From Azospirillum griseum (GTDB lineage: Bacteria; Pseudomonadota; Alphaproteobacteria; Azospirillales; Azospirillaceae), in NCBI RefSeq assembly GCF_003966125.1, contig NZ_RXMA01000013.1:1-64000 (forward strand): 64,000 bases of DNA, in the 5' to 3' direction. Positions within the stretch are counted from its first letter, which is position 1. Each line of letters opens with the position of its first letter. The position numbers and the translations under genes are program-made. Positions 28,928 through 38,715 of the stretch are shown here, piece by piece. Below the pieces are notes generated by a model that worked only from the letters and a program-made list of their open reading frames with translations, searched no databases and was not told where the DNA came from.

Positions 28928-30493
28928 ATGACCACGCCCACGCCTGTTCCGCCCGCGCGCGCCCAGCACGCGTCCGCCCAGGACACTCGCCTGCTGGAGA
29001 TGCGCGGCATCACCAAGCTGTTTCCCGGCGTCCGCGCCCTGTCCGATGTCAACCTGACCCTGCGCGCCGGGCGCGTCACCGCGCTGATCGGCGAAAACGG
29101 GGCGGGCAAATCGACGCTGGTCAAGACCATGACCGGCATTTACCGCCCCGACGGCGGCGACATCCGGATCGACGGCGCGCCGGTGGTCTTCACCGCCCCC
29201 GCCATGGCCGAATCCGCCGGGATCACCGCCATCCACCAGGAAACCGTTCTGTTCGACGAGTTGAGCGTGGCGGAGAACATCTTCGCCGGTCACGCGCCGA
29301 CCACGCGCTTTGGCCTGATCGACCGCAAGGCGATGCTGGCGCGCGCCGGGGCGCTGCTGCGCACGCTCGACGCGCCGTTCGGCCCCCACACGCGGCTGAA
29401 GGATCTGTCCATCGGCCAACGCCATCTGGTGGCGGTCGCCCGCGCCCTGTCGGTGGAGGCGCGCGTCATCATCATGGACGAACCCACCGCCGCCCTGTCG
29501 CAGAAGGAAGCCGACGAGCTGTTCGCCATCGTCGAACGGCTGAAGGCGCAGGGCCGCGCCATCCTGTTCATCAGCCACAAATTCGAAGAGGTCTTCCGCA
29601 TCGCCGACGATTACGCGGTGTTCCGCGACGGCCGGTCGGTCGGGGCCGGGGCGCTGGCCGACACCGACCAGGCGGAGATCGTCCGCCTGATGGTTGGCCG
29701 CCCGGTCGAACAGACCTTTCCCAAGCTGGCGGTCACGCCCGGCGAACTGGTGCTGGAGGTGGAGGATTACGCCCACCCGACCGAGTTCGACGGCGTGTCC
29801 TTCCAACTGCGGCGCGGCGAGATTCTGGGCCTTTACGGGCTGGTCGGGGCTGGACGGTCGGAGTTCTGCCAATCCCTGTTCGGCATCACCCGTCCGTCGC
29901 GCGGCCGGTTGCGGATCAAGGGGCGCGACACCGTCATCCGCAGCCCCGGCGACGCCATCCGCGCCGGTCTGGTCTATGTGCCAGAGGAGCGGGGGCGGCA
30001 TGGGGCCGTGCTGGCGATGCCCATCGTGGACAACATGACACTCGCCACCCTGCCGGAGGTCAGCCGATACGGCGTGATCAGCCGCGCGCGGGAATTCGCG
30101 CTGGCCCGCCGTTACGCCGAACGGCTCGACCTGCGCGCGGCCTCGCTGTCGCAACCGGTCGGGACCCTGTCGGGCGGCAACCAGCAAAAAATCGTCATCA
30201 GCAAATGGCTGGCGACCCAACCGGACATCATCATTCTGGACGAACCGTCCAAGGGCATCGACATCGGGTCCAAGGCCGCCGTCCACGGCTTCATCAGCGA
30301 ACTGGCGGCGCAGGGGCTGGCCGTCATCATGATCTCGTCGGAACTGCCGGAGATTCTGGGCATGAGCGACCGGGTTCTGGTGATGCGCGAGGGCCGCCCG
30401 ATCCACCTGTACGACCGCGCCGGGCTGACCGCCGAAACGCTGGTGCGCGCCGCCACCGGCAACACCGATTCCCACCCGGAGCTTGCGGCATGA
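28928..30493 (+). CDS. rhaT: Rhamnose ABC transporter ATP-binding protein (double ATPase)
   Basis: This 521-residue CUT2-type ATPase has two nucleotide-binding domains. The first has Walker A GENGAGKST at 55-63, LSIGQRH and IIMDEPTAAL. The second has the degenerate Walker A GLVGAGRSE, LSGGNQQK and IILDEPSKGID. A degenerate second P-loop is normal in RbsA/AraG relatives. The N-terminal 20 residues are a polar extension. GGAAGG lies upstream of the ATG. Its TGA overlaps the next ATG. It powers L-rhamnose import with RhaS, RhaP and RhaQ. Confidence 0.95.
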   Translation: MTTPTPVPPARAQHASAQDTRLLEMRGITKLFPGVRALSDVNLTLRAGRVTALIGENGAGKSTLVKTMTGIYRPDGGDIRIDGAPVVFTAPAMAESAGITAIHQETVLFDELSVAENIFAGHAPTTRFGLIDRKAMLARAGALLRTLDAPFGPHTRLKDLSIGQRHLVAVARALSVEARVIIMDEPTAALSQKEADELFAIVERLKAQGRAILFISHKFEEVFRIADDYAVFRDGRSVGAGALADTDQAEIVRLMVGRPVEQTFPKLAVTPGELVLEVEDYAHPTEFDGVSFQLRRGEILGLYGLVGAGRSEFCQSLFGITRPSRGRLRIKGRDTVIRSPGDAIRAGLVYVPEERGRHGAVLAMPIVDNMTLATLPEVSRYGVISRAREFALARRYAERLDLRAASLSQPVGTLSGGNQQKIVISKWLATQPDIIILDEPSKGIDIGSKAAVHGFISELAAQGLAVIMISSELPEILGMSDRVLVMREGRPIHLYDRAGLTAETLVRAATGNTDSHPELAA

Positions 30494-31494
30494 CCCTCCT
30501 GAACAGGCTGCTGAAATCGCGCGAGGCGCTGCTGTCGGTCGCCGGAACCGCGCTGTTGGGCCTGATCGCCCTGCGCGCACCGGGCTTCGTCGCCCCCGGC
30601 AATCTGGCGTCGGTCTTCACCGACACCGCCATCCTCATCATCCTGGCCATCGGTCAGACGGCGGTGATCCTCACCCGCTCCATCGACCTGTCAGTCGCCG
30701 CCAATCTGGCGCTGACCGGCATGGCCGGGGCGATGCTGAACGCCGCCCACCCGGAGATTCCGGTCCCGCTGCTGGTGCTGGCCTCCGCCGCCATGGGCAT
30801 GGCGCTGGGGGCGGTGAACGGGCTGCTGGTGTGGAAGGTCGGCTTGCCGTCCATCGTCGTCACGCTGGGGACGCTCACCATCTTCCGGGGCAGCGCCTTT
30901 GTGCTGTCGGGGGGCGAGTGGGTGAACACCTTTCAAATGTCGCCCGCCTATCTGGCGCTGCCGCGCGAAACGCTGCTGGGGCTGCCGATGCTGGCGTGGC
31001 TGGCGGTGGCGGTGATCGGTCTGGCCGCGCTCGGCTTTGCCCGCAGCCCGGTGGGCCGTGCGCTGTACGCCGTCGGCGGCAACCCGGTGGCGGCGGTCTA
31101 TGCCGGGATCGACGCGGGCCGCACCGTGTTCCGCGCCTTTTGCGTGTCGGGTCTGCTCGCCGGTCTGTGCGGCTATCTGTGGGTGTCGCGCTTCGCCGTC
31201 GCCTATGTCGACATCGCCGCCGGGTTCGAGCTGGACGTGATCGCCGCCTGCGTGATCGGCGGCGTGTCGATCAGCGGCGGGGTGGGGTCGGTGGCGGGGG
31301 CGGTTCTGGGGGCGCTGTTTCTCGGCGTCATCAAGAACGCGCTGCCGGTCGTCGGCGTTTCCCCCTTTTGGCAGATGAGCATTTCCGGGGCGATCATCAT
31401 CGCCGCCGTCCTTCTCAACACGCGGGCCGAGCGCCGCAAGGGCCGCATCATCCTCCGCCACCGCGCCACCACCGGACAGGAGGCCGGAGCATGA
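30490..31494 (+). CDS. rhaP: Rhamnose ABC transporter permease 1
   Basis: This 334-residue inner-membrane permease of the BPD_transp_2/RbsC family has around eight to ten hydrophobic segments. It contains IDLSVAANLALTGM and the conserved GRALYAVGGNPVAAVYAGID cytoplasmic loop that contacts the ATPase. GGVSISGGVGSVAGAVLGAL follows near the C-terminus. Its ATG overlaps the rhaT stop (ATGA) and its stop overlaps the rhaQ ATG, so the three are translationally coupled. Confidence 0.95.
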   Translation: MTLLNRLLKSREALLSVAGTALLGLIALRAPGFVAPGNLASVFTDTAILIILAIGQTAVILTRSIDLSVAANLALTGMAGAMLNAAHPEIPVPLLVLASAAMGMALGAVNGLLVWKVGLPSIVVTLGTLTIFRGSAFVLSGGEWVNTFQMSPAYLALPRETLLGLPMLAWLAVAVIGLAALGFARSPVGRALYAVGGNPVAAVYAGIDAGRTVFRAFCVSGLLAGLCGYLWVSRFAVAYVDIAAGFELDVIAACVIGGVSISGGVGSVAGAVLGALFLGVIKNALPVVGVSPFWQMSISGAIIIAAVLLNTRAERRKGRIILRHRATTGQEAGA

Positions 31495-32597
31495 CTATGC
31501 TGACACCCAACGCCCCTTTCAGCACCGGGCAGAACCGGGCCGGGCAAGACCGGGCCGGGCAAAACCGAAGCGGACCGGACCGCGCGCCCAGCCCCACCCC
31601 GCCCATGCGCCGGATTCCCGACCGCACCGACGCGCCGCTGACGGCGCTGCTGAAAAGCTGGGAAGCGCTGCTGCTGCTGCTGGCCGCCGCGATCTTCACC
31701 GCCAACAGCTTCGCCTCGCCCTATTTCCTCGATGTGTGGAACCTGTCGGACGCCACCTTCAATTTCACCGAAAAGGCCATCGTCGCCCTGGCGCTCGCCT
31801 TCGTCATCCTGGCCGGGGAGATCGACATTTCGGTCGCCGGGATCATCGCGCTGTCCTCCACCCTGATGGGGGCGACCGCCGCCGCCGGGCAGCCGATGCC
31901 GGTGGTGGTCGGGGTCGGTCTGCTCACCGGGCTGGCCTGTGGCGCGGTCAACGGGCTGCTCGTCACCGGGCTGGAGTTGCCCTCCATCGTCGCCACCATC
32001 GGCACGATGAGCCTGTTTCGCGGCTTGGCCTATGGCATCCTCGGCGATGGGGCCTACACCCGCTACCCGGAGGGGTTCGCCTATTTCGGCCAGGGCTATG
32101 TCTGGGAATGGCTGTCGTTTGAAGTCACGGTCTTCCTGGGGCTGGCGCTGCTGGCCGGGTTCCTGCTGCACCGCACCAGCCTGGGCCGCGCGGTGCGGGC
32201 CATCGGCCACAACCCGACCGCCGCCGCCTTTTCCGGCCTGAAGGTGCGGCGGATCAAATTCTGGTTGTTCGCCGCGACCGGGCTGGCCGCCGGGGTGGCG
32301 TCGGTGATGCTGACCAGCCGCCTGGGATCGACCCGCCCGTCCATCGCCACCGGGTGGGAGCTGGAAATCGTCACCATGGTGGTGCTGGGCGGCGTGGCGA
32401 TCACCGGCGGCGTCGGGACCATCCCCGGCGTGGTGCTGGCCGCACTGGTCATGGGGCTGCTCACCTTTGGCCTGGGGCTGCTCAACGTGTCGGGCATCAT
32501 CATGTCGATCGTCGTCGGCGTCATGCTGATCGCCGTCATCGCCCTGCCCGTTCTGGCCCGCAAACTGTCCAACCGGATGCGGAGAACCACGCCATGA
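31491..32597 (+). CDS. rhaQ: Rhamnose ABC transporter permease 2
   Basis: This 368-residue RbsC-type permease is paired with RhaP. Core motifs are [35 protein letters not shown] and [18 protein letters not shown]. It carries an N-terminal cytoplasmic extension of about 50 residues not typical of the family, including four tandem pentapeptides of the form G-Q/P-N/D-R-A/S. The ATG overlapping the rhaP stop was chosen; a later ATG (31605) before [10 protein letters not shown] would remove the repeat. It is followed by overlapping rhaU. Confidence 0.93.
   Translation: MTMLTPNAPFSTGQNRAGQDRAGQNRSGPDRAPSPTPPMRRIPDRTDAPLTALLKSWEALLLLLAAAIFTANSFASPYFLDVWNLSDATFNFTEKAIVALALAFVILAGEIDISVAGIIALSSTLMGATAAAGQPMPVVVGVGLLTGLACGAVNGLLVTGLELPSIVATIGTMSLFRGLAYGILGDGAYTRYPEGFAYFGQGYVWEWLSFEVTVFLGLALLAGFLLHRTSLGRAVRAIGHNPTAAAFSGLKVRRIKFWLFAATGLAAGVASVMLTSRLGSTRPSIATGWELEIVTMVVLGGVAITGGVGTIPGVVLAALVMGLLTFGLGLLNVSGIIMSIVVGVMLIAVIALPVLARKLSNRMRRTTP
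31526..31570 (+). repeat. 15-bp tandem repeat in the 5' part of rhaQ
   Basis: There are three direct 15-bp units, CGGGCAGAACCGGGC at 31526-31540 and close copies at 31541-31555 and 31556-31570, plus a degenerate fourth. In frame they encode [15 protein letters not shown] and GPDRA. Because the unit length is a multiple of three, slippage would change the repeat number without breaking the frame. Confidence 0.85.
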
Positions 32598-32932
32598 CCA
32601 CCCCCAACGCCAACACGCACGAGAAGATCGCCTTCCGCATGGTGCTGAAACCGGGGATGGCGGCCGAATACCAGGCCCGCCACGACCGCATCTTTCCCGA
32701 ACTGGTGACGCTGTTGAAACAGGCCGGGGTCAGCGATTACTCGATCCACCTCGATCCCGACACCCACCATCTGTTCGCCGTGCTGTGGCGGCGGCGCGAC
32801 CATGGGATGGACGCGCTGCCCGCCCACCCGGTGATGCAACGCTGGTGGGCGATGATGGCCGACCTGATGGCGGTGCAGCCCGACAACGCGCCGGTGGTCA
32901 CGCCGCTGCCCACCCTGTTCCATCTGGCCTGA
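32594..32932 (+). CDS. rhaU: L-rhamnose mutarotase
   Basis: This 112-residue protein of the RhaM/RhaU family (dimeric alpha/beta barrel) interconverts the alpha and beta anomers of L-rhamnose. The family segment [17 protein letters not shown] carries the likely catalytic His at about residue 30, followed by [14 protein letters not shown] and [15 protein letters not shown]. The start codon overlaps the rhaQ stop, and rhaK follows 18 bp downstream. In rhizobia rhaU is needed for growth on rhamnose, which fits its fixed place in the operon. Confidence 0.95.
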   Translation: MTTPNANTHEKIAFRMVLKPGMAAEYQARHDRIFPELVTLLKQAGVSDYSIHLDPDTHHLFAVLWRRRDHGMDALPAHPVMQRWWAMMADLMAVQPDNAPVVTPLPTLFHLA

Positions 32933-32950
32933 GGCAGGATCACGTTCCGC

Positions 32951-34315
32951 ATGTTCCCCCACCCGTCGCCCCGCTTCATCGCCGTCGTCGACATCGGCAA
33001 GACCAACGCCAAGCTGGTGGTGCATGATCTGGCGGAGCGCACCGACCGCGTCGTCGCCAGCCAGCCCAACCGGGTGTTGACCGACGGCCCCTATCCCCAC
33101 GCCGACGCCGACGGGCTGTGGGCCTTTCTGCTGGATGGGCTGGCCCGTGCCGCCGCGCAGGGCCGGGTGGACGCGCTGTCGATCACCACCCACGGGGCCG
33201 CCGCCGCCCTGGTGGATGGAGATGTGGATGGTGACGGCCTCGTCCTGCCGATCCTGGATTACGAAAGCCCGCTGCCGGACGACACCACGCCGGACTATGA
33301 CCGGCTGCGCCCGGCCTTTGCCGACAGCGGATCGCCGCCGCTGCCCGGCGGTTTGAATTTGGGGCGGCAAGTGTTCTGGTTGCAGCGCCGCTTCCCCGAC
33401 GCCTTCGCCAAAGCCCGCCACATCCTGACCTACCCGCAATACTGGGCGTGGCGGTTGAGCGGCGTGGCGGCGAGCGAGGCAACCTCGCTCGGCTGCCACA
33501 CCGATCTGTGGGAACCGGCCAAGGGCGGCTTGTCCGCTCTGGTGGACCGCGCGGGCTGGCGCGGCCTGTTCCCGCCGCTGCGCTCCGCCTTCGACGCGCT
33601 GGGGCCGCTGCGGCCGGAGATCGCCGCGCGGGTCGGGCTGGGGCCGATCCCGGTCCATTGCGGCATCCACGACTCCAACGCCTCGCTGCTGCCGCACATT
33701 CTGGCCCGCCCGGCCCCGCTGTCGGTGGTGTCGACCGGCACCTGGATCATCGCGCTGGCGGTCGGCGGGTCGCTGGCCGGGCTGGATCCGGCCCGCGACG
33801 CGCTGGCGAATGTGGACGCGCTGGGCCGCCCGGTTCCCTCCGCCCGTTTCATGGGCGGGCGGGTGTACGACCGGCTGACCAACCGCGACCCCACCGCGCC
33901 CAGCGACGCCGATCTGGACCGGGTGTTGACCGACGCCATCACCGTCCACACCCCCGACGGCGCGCCGGACCGCTGGAGCCACGACCCGGCCAGCCTGACG
34001 CCGGGCGAACGGGCGGCGGCGGCCAGCCTGCGTTGCGCCCTGACCACGGCGGCGATGCTCGACACGTTGCGCGCCGACGGCCCGACCATCGTCGAGGGGC
34101 CGTTCGCCCGCAACCGCCTGTTCCTGCGCGCCCTGGCCGCACGGACGGGACGCCCGGTCGCCGCCTCCCCCAGCGCCACCGGAACCAGCGCCGGAGCGGC
34201 CCGGCTGGCCCTGCCCCCCACCGCCCCGGCGGCGGCCCCGCCGGATCATCGCATGGAACCCCCAGACCCTGCCCTCGCCGCCCGGTTGACAGGTTACGCG
34301 TCCGATTGTTCCTGA
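32951..34315 (+). CDS. rhaK: Rhamnulokinase / L-rhamnose kinase (FGGY family)
   Basis: This 454-residue FGGY carbohydrate kinase has an N-terminal ATPase fold VVDIGKTNAKLVV at about 13-25, SITTHGAAAALVDGD, HCGIHDSNAS with the catalytic Asp, and the STGTWIIALAVGG phosphate loop. It phosphorylates the sugar during rhamnose catabolism; in R. leguminosarum RhaK is also required for transporter activity. It is the last gene of the operon. Its final 22 bp overlap the convergent EamA transporter gene and no terminator is evident. Confidence 0.94.
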   Translation: MFPHPSPRFIAVVDIGKTNAKLVVHDLAERTDRVVASQPNRVLTDGPYPHADADGLWAFLLDGLARAAAQGRVDALSITTHGAAAALVDGDVDGDGLVLPILDYESPLPDDTTPDYDRLRPAFADSGSPPLPGGLNLGRQVFWLQRRFPDAFAKARHILTYPQYWAWRLSGVAASEATSLGCHTDLWEPAKGGLSALVDRAGWRGLFPPLRSAFDALGPLRPEIAARVGLGPIPVHCGIHDSNASLLPHILARPAPLSVVSTGTWIIALAVGGSLAGLDPARDALANVDALGRPVPSARFMGGRVYDRLTNRDPTAPSDADLDRVLTDAITVHTPDGAPDRWSHDPASLTPGERAAAASLRCALTTAAMLDTLRADGPTIVEGPFARNRLFLRALAARTGRPVAASPSATGTSAGAARLALPPTAPAAAPPDHRMEPPDPALAARLTGYASDCS

Positions 34316-35259
34316 TTTGGGTGAGCGTGTGGACGGGTCGGGTGCTTCGCCGTTCCGGATGACCGCGCCGCCCGCCAATCCGCAAACGGAATCACCATGG
34401 CGGAGGCGGCGATCACCAGCGCGCCGATCAGGCTGAGCGGGTTCGGCAGCAGGCCGAAGATCAGCGCGTCGAACGCCAGCGCCCAGACCAGCGCGGTGTA
34501 ATCGAACGGGGCCTGGGTGGACACCGACGCCCGCGCCATCCCTTCGATCATGGTGATGTGGGCCAGACCACCGGCGATGCCCGCCGCAAACAGGGCGGCC
34601 AACGTGGGCCAGCTGGTTTCGCTCCAGCCGAAGGGCCAGCTTGCCAAGCCGCCCAGCGCGCACAGGGCGGCGAAGTAAAAGGCGATGGTTCCCGGCGCGT
34701 CGGTCGCCGTCAGCGCCTTGATCTGCACCCGCCCGGCGGCGGTGCACACCGACATCGCCAGACCGGCGGCCACCCCGATCAGGGTGTCGTGGTCCAGGGT
34801 CGGTCCTTCGAAAGCCGGGGCGAGCATCAAGGCAACCCCGCCGAACCCCGCCAGCGCCGCCCCGATCACCAAGGCTCCCGGCCGTTCACGCAGGGCGACC
34901 ATCGCCACCGGCACGGCCAGCAACGGGGCGAGGAACCCCAGCGCCGTGGCGAGCGCCAAGGGCAGATAGGCGAGCGAGACGAAGGACAGCACCATCGCCA
35001 CCCCGCCGAACAGGTTGCGCTTGATGTGGCCCATTGGCTGCCGGGTTTTCAGGGCCTGCGGGAACTGCCCGCGCCAGATCAGGTACAGGATGATCGGCGG
35101 CAGGGCGAGCGCGCAGCGGTAAAAGACGATCTGCCCGATCGGCACATCCACCGTCGCCATCCGGATGAACAGCGACATCACGACGAACAATCCGGCGGAG
35201 GCGAGCCGGAACGCGGCTCCGCTGCCGCCCTCCGACGGTTCCGCTGAGGGGACCGGCAT
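34294..35259 (-). CDS. EamA/DMT-family drug/metabolite transporter
   Basis: This 321-residue integral membrane protein has about ten transmembrane helices in two EamA repeats (roughly residues 15-150 and 165-295). Segments include YRCALALPPIILYLIWRG, ALGFLAPLLAVPVAMVALRE, and FDYTALVWALAFDALIFG in the second repeat. The C-terminal tail is short, polar and His-rich. Such proteins export or import amino acids and other metabolites. It lies 78 bp downstream of the GNAT gene on the same strand and may export or exchange an acetylated product (inference). Confidence 0.93.
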   Translation of the reverse strand: MPVPSAEPSEGGSGAAFRLASAGLFVVMSLFIRMATVDVPIGQIVFYRCALALPPIILYLIWRGQFPQALKTRQPMGHIKRNLFGGVAMVLSFVSLAYLPLALATALGFLAPLLAVPVAMVALRERPGALVIGAALAGFGGVALMLAPAFEGPTLDHDTLIGVAAGLAMSVCTAAGRVQIKALTATDAPGTIAFYFAALCALGGLASWPFGWSETSWPTLAALFAAGIAGGLAHITMIEGMARASVSTQAPFDYTALVWALAFDALIFGLLPNPLSLIGALVIAASAMVIPFADWRAARSSGTAKHPTRPHAHPNQEQSDA

Positions 35260-35337
35260 GATCGGCGTTTCCTTTTGTGATGATGCGTTTGATGACGTTC
35301 CGAAACGTCGGAATCGCCCGGCTGTCCCAGCGCCCGG

Positions 35338-36258
35338 TTATCCCAGCGCTTGCGTCGCCAGGGCGTAGGTGACGGGGCAATCCGGGCCGCGCGCGTCCGG
35401 GTTCAGCAAGGGCGCGCTCCCCAGCGACATGGTCAGCACCGTGTCATGAATGCGCAGGCCCGACCGGGCGAGGAACAGCGGAAACGCCCCCTCGTCCAGG
35501 TGGGTGTCCAGGCGCAGGAACGCGCCGTCATGCGCGTCCACATGCGGGCTGACGACGGCGACCGCGTCCTCGTCCAACCCGGCGACCACGGGACCGACCA
35601 CATGCCCGCGCCCAAAGGGACGGCACAGGGAAAAGGCAACCAGCGCGCCATCACGCTCCACACCATAGCCGACCGACTGGGCGAACAGCCGCGCGATCAG
35701 GCCGGTGCGCGCGGTGCCGAAGGCGCGCGCGTCGAGCGCCGTCACCGCCGCGAGGTCCGTGGCCTCCAAGCGACGGACCGACGGCGCGTTCGCCGCCGGT
35801 GGGTCCGACCGCCGCGCCTCGCCCTGGCATTGGAACACGGTGCGGTTGGGCTGGAAGCCGAGCGAGCGGTACAGCGCCAGCGCCGCGCGGGTGGCGCTGA
35901 GGCGGTAATTGCGCCCGGCGGACGCGGCCAGCACCCGTTTCATCAGCCATTCCCCCACCCCCAGCGCTTGCAGCCGGGGCGAGGTGATGACCATGCCGAT
36001 GGTGGCGAAATCATCGCCATGGGGAAACCACATGGCCGATCCCAGCACCCGGTCGATCTCGTCCAGGGCAACATAGCCGTGCCCGACCTCGCGGGTGAAC
36101 TGCCAATCCTCCGCCCGATGCGGCCAGCCGACCGAAATCGACAGCGCTTGCAGGCGGTCCAGGTCGATGTCGGCGATGTCGGCGATCCGCACGTCGTAGG
36201 CGTCCACCGTCCGCGACTCCGGCAACGCCTCGTCGCCCGCAAAGCTGTGTTCGCTCAC
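35338..36258 (-). CDS. Two-domain GNAT-family N-acetyltransferase (paralog 1)
   Basis: This 306-residue protein has an N-terminal GNAT fold (WQFTREVGHGYVALDE, ITSPRLQALGVGEWLMKRVL as the acetyl-CoA-binding region, LSATRAALALYRSLGF). A C-terminal Acetyltransf_18-like domain (GRGHVVGPVVAGLDEDA) ends VTYALATQALG. The GTG start at 36258 was chosen because AGGAGG lies just upstream; longer ORF readings have no ribosome-binding site. It is paralogous to the protein at 45607-46509. Substrate unknown; the neighbouring deacetylase, oxidase and aminotransferase suggest an amine or amino acid. Confidence 0.88.
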   Translation of the reverse strand: MSEHSFAGDEALPESRTVDAYDVRIADIADIDLDRLQALSISVGWPHRAEDWQFTREVGHGYVALDEIDRVLGSAMWFPHGDDFATIGMVITSPRLQALGVGEWLMKRVLAASAGRNYRLSATRAALALYRSLGFQPNRTVFQCQGEARRSDPPAANAPSVRRLEATDLAAVTALDARAFGTARTGLIARLFAQSVGYGVERDGALVAFSLCRPFGRGHVVGPVVAGLDEDAVAVVSPHVDAHDGAFLRLDTHLDEGAFPLFLARSGLRIHDTVLTMSLGSAPLLNPDARGPDCPVTYALATQALG

Positions 36259-36554
36259 CGCGTCCTCCTGCCCTTCGTTCGGCGACCGCGCGTTCGGGCC
36301 GCGCGTTCGCGGACCATCAACCACCCCAAAGCCGTCCCTGATGGTAGCGGCGCATCCACCGCACAAATCACCGCAGAACGCCGGGCCTGCACAACAATCC
36401 TCCAAATCGCCGGTGCATTCAGCATGGAATTGAGCGTCCGGACGCTAAGATCGTGACGTCGGGACCGGCACAGCCCCGGCCTCATCCCACGCAACCACCA
36501 CACCACAGACACCCCCGACGCCCGCCGCGCGTCGTGGGGGGAGGGACCGCTGTC
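36259..36554. promoter_or_regulatory. Divergent control region between GNAT paralog 1 and M20 deacetylase gene
   Basis: This 296-bp gap has no credible gene. It holds the palindrome AGCGTCCGGACGCT (36433-36446) and, close to 36555, a GGGGGAGGGA ribosome-binding region. A GNAT-side AGGAGG sits just beyond the GTG start. Confidence 0.6.
36433..36446. promoter_or_regulatory. 14-bp palindrome shared with the other GNAT promoter region
   Basis: AGCGTCCGGACGCT is a perfect palindrome. Read toward GNAT paralog 1 the element is CGTCCGGACGCTCA. It differs by one base from CGTCCGGGCGCTCA at 45388-45401, about 205 bp upstream of GNAT paralog 2 in the same relative orientation. In both cases ATCTT lies a few bases before it. 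A common regulator is inferred. Confidence 0.55.
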
Positions 36555-37679
36555 ATGACCGTGATCGCCATCCTGAAGGATCTGATCGCCGTTCCCTCCG
36601 TCGTCGGGACCCCCAACGCCGCCATCGTCGAAACGATCCGCGCGATCCTGAACGCCGCCGGGGCGCGGGTGCGGGTGCTGCCGGGGCCGGAGGGCGACCG
36701 TTTCAACCTGTTCGCCACCATCGGCCCGGCGATGGTTCCGGGCTATGTCCTGTCCGGTCATATGGACGTGGTCCCCGCCACCGAACCCGAATGGACCAGC
36801 GACCCGTTCCAGATGCGCGCCGACGGCGATTGCTTTTACGGGCGCGGCACCTCGGACATGAAGGGGTTCATTGCGGCGGCGCTGGCCGCCCTGCCCGCGA
36901 TCACCGCCGCCCCGCTCGCCCGGCCCATCCATTTCGCCTTCACCTATGATGAGGAGGCCGGGTGCCAGGGCGCGCCGCATCTTCTGCCGCATCTGCCCAG
37001 CGCCTGCGCCCCGCCGATGGGCGTCATCGTTGGCGAGCCGAGCGGCCTGCGCGCCATCCGCGCCCACAAGGGCAAGGCGGCGGCCCGCCTGACCATCCGG
37101 GGCCGGGCGGGCCATTCCTCCCGCCCCGACCAGGGGTTGAACGCCATCCACGCGATGACCGACGCGCTGACCGCCGCCGTGGTCCAGGCCGAACGGCTGA
37201 CCCATGGCCCGATGGATTCCGTGTTCGAGCCGCCCTACTCCTCCTTGCAGGTCGGCACGCTTCAGGGCGGCCGGGCGGTCAACATCATCCCCGATCACTG
37301 CACCGCCGAGTTCGAGGCCCGCGCCATCGCCGGGGTCAACCCCTCCACCCTGCTGGAGCCAGTGCGGCAGGCCGCCGAACGGTTGGAGGCGCAGGGCTTC
37401 GCCGTCGATTGGACGGAGACGAGTTCCTACCCCGCCCTGTCCCTGCCCGCCCGCTCCCCGCTCGCCCGGTTGCTGGAGGAGTTGACGGGGCAGGAACCCT
37501 TGGCCGCCGTCAGCTATGGGACCGAAGCCGGGCTGTACCAGACCGCCGGGATGGACGCGATCATCTGCGGCCCCGGCGACATTTCCCGCGCGCACCGCCC
37601 CAACGAACACATCCGCCTCGATGAGTTGCACGCCTGCCAATCGATGATCGAGGCGCTGGCGGCCCGCTGCCGTCTCTGA
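36555..37679 (+). CDS. Acetylornithine deacetylase-like M20 amidohydrolase
   Basis: This 374-residue zinc hydrolase is of the ArgE/DapE family. Metal and catalytic motifs are present: SGHMDVVP (His and Asp), GRGTSDMKG (bridging Asp), YDEEAG (catalytic Glu pair), VGEPSG (Glu), and SRAHRPNE near the end (His). The dimerisation domain lies at about 165-275. It would release acetate or another acyl group from an N-acyl amino acid. The start was set at the ATG after a GGGGGAGGGA region. It opens a six-gene plus-strand run (36555-43098), so it is unlikely to be the biosynthetic argE. The acyl substrate is unknown. Confidence 0.9.
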   Translation: MTVIAILKDLIAVPSVVGTPNAAIVETIRAILNAAGARVRVLPGPEGDRFNLFATIGPAMVPGYVLSGHMDVVPATEPEWTSDPFQMRADGDCFYGRGTSDMKGFIAAALAALPAITAAPLARPIHFAFTYDEEAGCQGAPHLLPHLPSACAPPMGVIVGEPSGLRAIRAHKGKAAARLTIRGRAGHSSRPDQGLNAIHAMTDALTAAVVQAERLTHGPMDSVFEPPYSSLQVGTLQGGRAVNIIPDHCTAEFEARAIAGVNPSTLLEPVRQAAERLEAQGFAVDWTETSSYPALSLPARSPLARLLEELTGQEPLAAVSYGTEAGLYQTAGMDAIICGPGDISRAHRPNEHIRLDELHACQSMIEALAARCRL

Positions 37680-37716
37680 TCCCGAGCCATCCAACCGGAA
37701 CCATCAAGGACCGCGC

Positions 37717-38640
37717 ATGACCTTCCTGTTCCATTCGGACGCCGCGCGCGGCGCGATCTTCGCCCAAGCTTTCGCCCGCGAGCTTCCCGAGATTCCCTTT
37801 TCCATGGATCCGGTCGGCGTCGATCCCGACGCGGTGCGCTACCTCATCACCTGGACGATCCCGGACACTCTGGCCCGTTACCGCAATCTGGAGATGGTCT
37901 TTTCCATCGGGGCCGGGGTGGACCAATTCACCATGGCCGCCCTGCCCGACCATGTGAAGGTCGTCCGCATGGTGGAGGACGGCATCGTCCGCATGATGCA
38001 GGAATACGCCACCATGGCCGTGCTGTCGCTGCACCGCCAGATCCCGGCCTACCGCGCGCAGCAGGCCCAAGGCGTTTGGCGCGCCCTGCCGCAGCCGCAG
38101 GCGGCCCAGCGCCGGGTCGGCGTGCTGGGGTTGGGGGTGCTGGGTCAGGCGGTGTTGGAGCGGCTGAAGCCCTTCGGCTTCCCGCTGGCGGGGTGGAGCC
38201 GCTCACCACGCCAGTTGGACGGCGTGACCTGCCACCATGGCGCGGACGGGCTGGACGCGATGCTGGCCGGGACGGACATCCTGATCGTGCTGCTGCCATT
38301 GACGCCGGACACGCGCGGATTCCTCGACGCGGCGCTGCTGGCCAAGCTGCCCAAGGGGGCCGCGCTGGTCCACACCGGGCGCGGGCCGCAATTGGACCAC
38401 GCCGCCCTGCTGGACGCGCTCGACAGCGGCCATCTCTCCGGCGCGGTGGTCGATGTGACCGACCCGGAACCGCTGCCGTCCGATCATCCTTTCTGGTCTC
38501 ATCCCGCCATCCTGCTGACCCCGCACATCGCCAGCGTCACCCAGCCCGACAGCGCCGCCCAGGCGGTCATAGCCAATCTGCGCCGCCACCGCGCCGGGCT
38601 GGATCCGGTCGGGCTGGTCGACCGGCAACGCGGCTACTGA
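37717..38640 (+). CDS. D-2-hydroxyacid dehydrogenase (glyoxylate/hydroxypyruvate reductase A-like)
   Basis: This 307-residue NAD(P)-dependent enzyme has the Rossmann [13 protein letters not shown] at about 138-150. The catalytic triad is visible as Arg in HTGRGPQ, Glu in VTDPEPLP and His in LTPHIAS. Length and sequence match GhrA, which reduces glyoxylate and hydroxypyruvate to glycolate and D-glycerate. It lies 37 bp after the M20 gene and 75 bp before the cupin gene. Together with the tartrate-dehydrogenase-type gene downstream it points to a C2/C3 hydroxyacid branch; the glycerate kinase at 20568-21857 could use the product. Confidence 0.92.
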   Translation: MTFLFHSDAARGAIFAQAFARELPEIPFSMDPVGVDPDAVRYLITWTIPDTLARYRNLEMVFSIGAGVDQFTMAALPDHVKVVRMVEDGIVRMMQEYATMAVLSLHRQIPAYRAQQAQGVWRALPQPQAAQRRVGVLGLGVLGQAVLERLKPFGFPLAGWSRSPRQLDGVTCHHGADGLDAMLAGTDILIVLLPLTPDTRGFLDAALLAKLPKGAALVHTGRGPQLDHAALLDALDSGHLSGAVVDVTDPEPLPSDHPFWSHPAILLTPHIASVTQPDSAAQAVIANLRRHRAGLDPVGLVDRQRGY

Positions 38641-38715
38641 CGCCGTCCGGTCCCGTCTTTGCCCCTTCACCGTGTTTTCCACGCGGCCCCGCCGCTTCTG
38701 ACCAAAGGCTTTCCC

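Noticed and set aside
31526..31570. Short direct repeats as a possible CRISPR array
   Set aside because: The 15-bp units are contiguous with no spacers and are in frame within rhaQ.
35290..35313. TTCCGAAACGTCGGAA near the EamA start as another LacI site
   Set aside because: It is an imperfect palindrome, lacks the GGAACGTTCC core and lies outside the island.
36555..37679. Biosynthetic argE for arginine
   Set aside because: The gene heads a catabolic run with dehydrogenases and no arginine genes, so only the M20 acetylornithine-deacetylase-like family is claimed.
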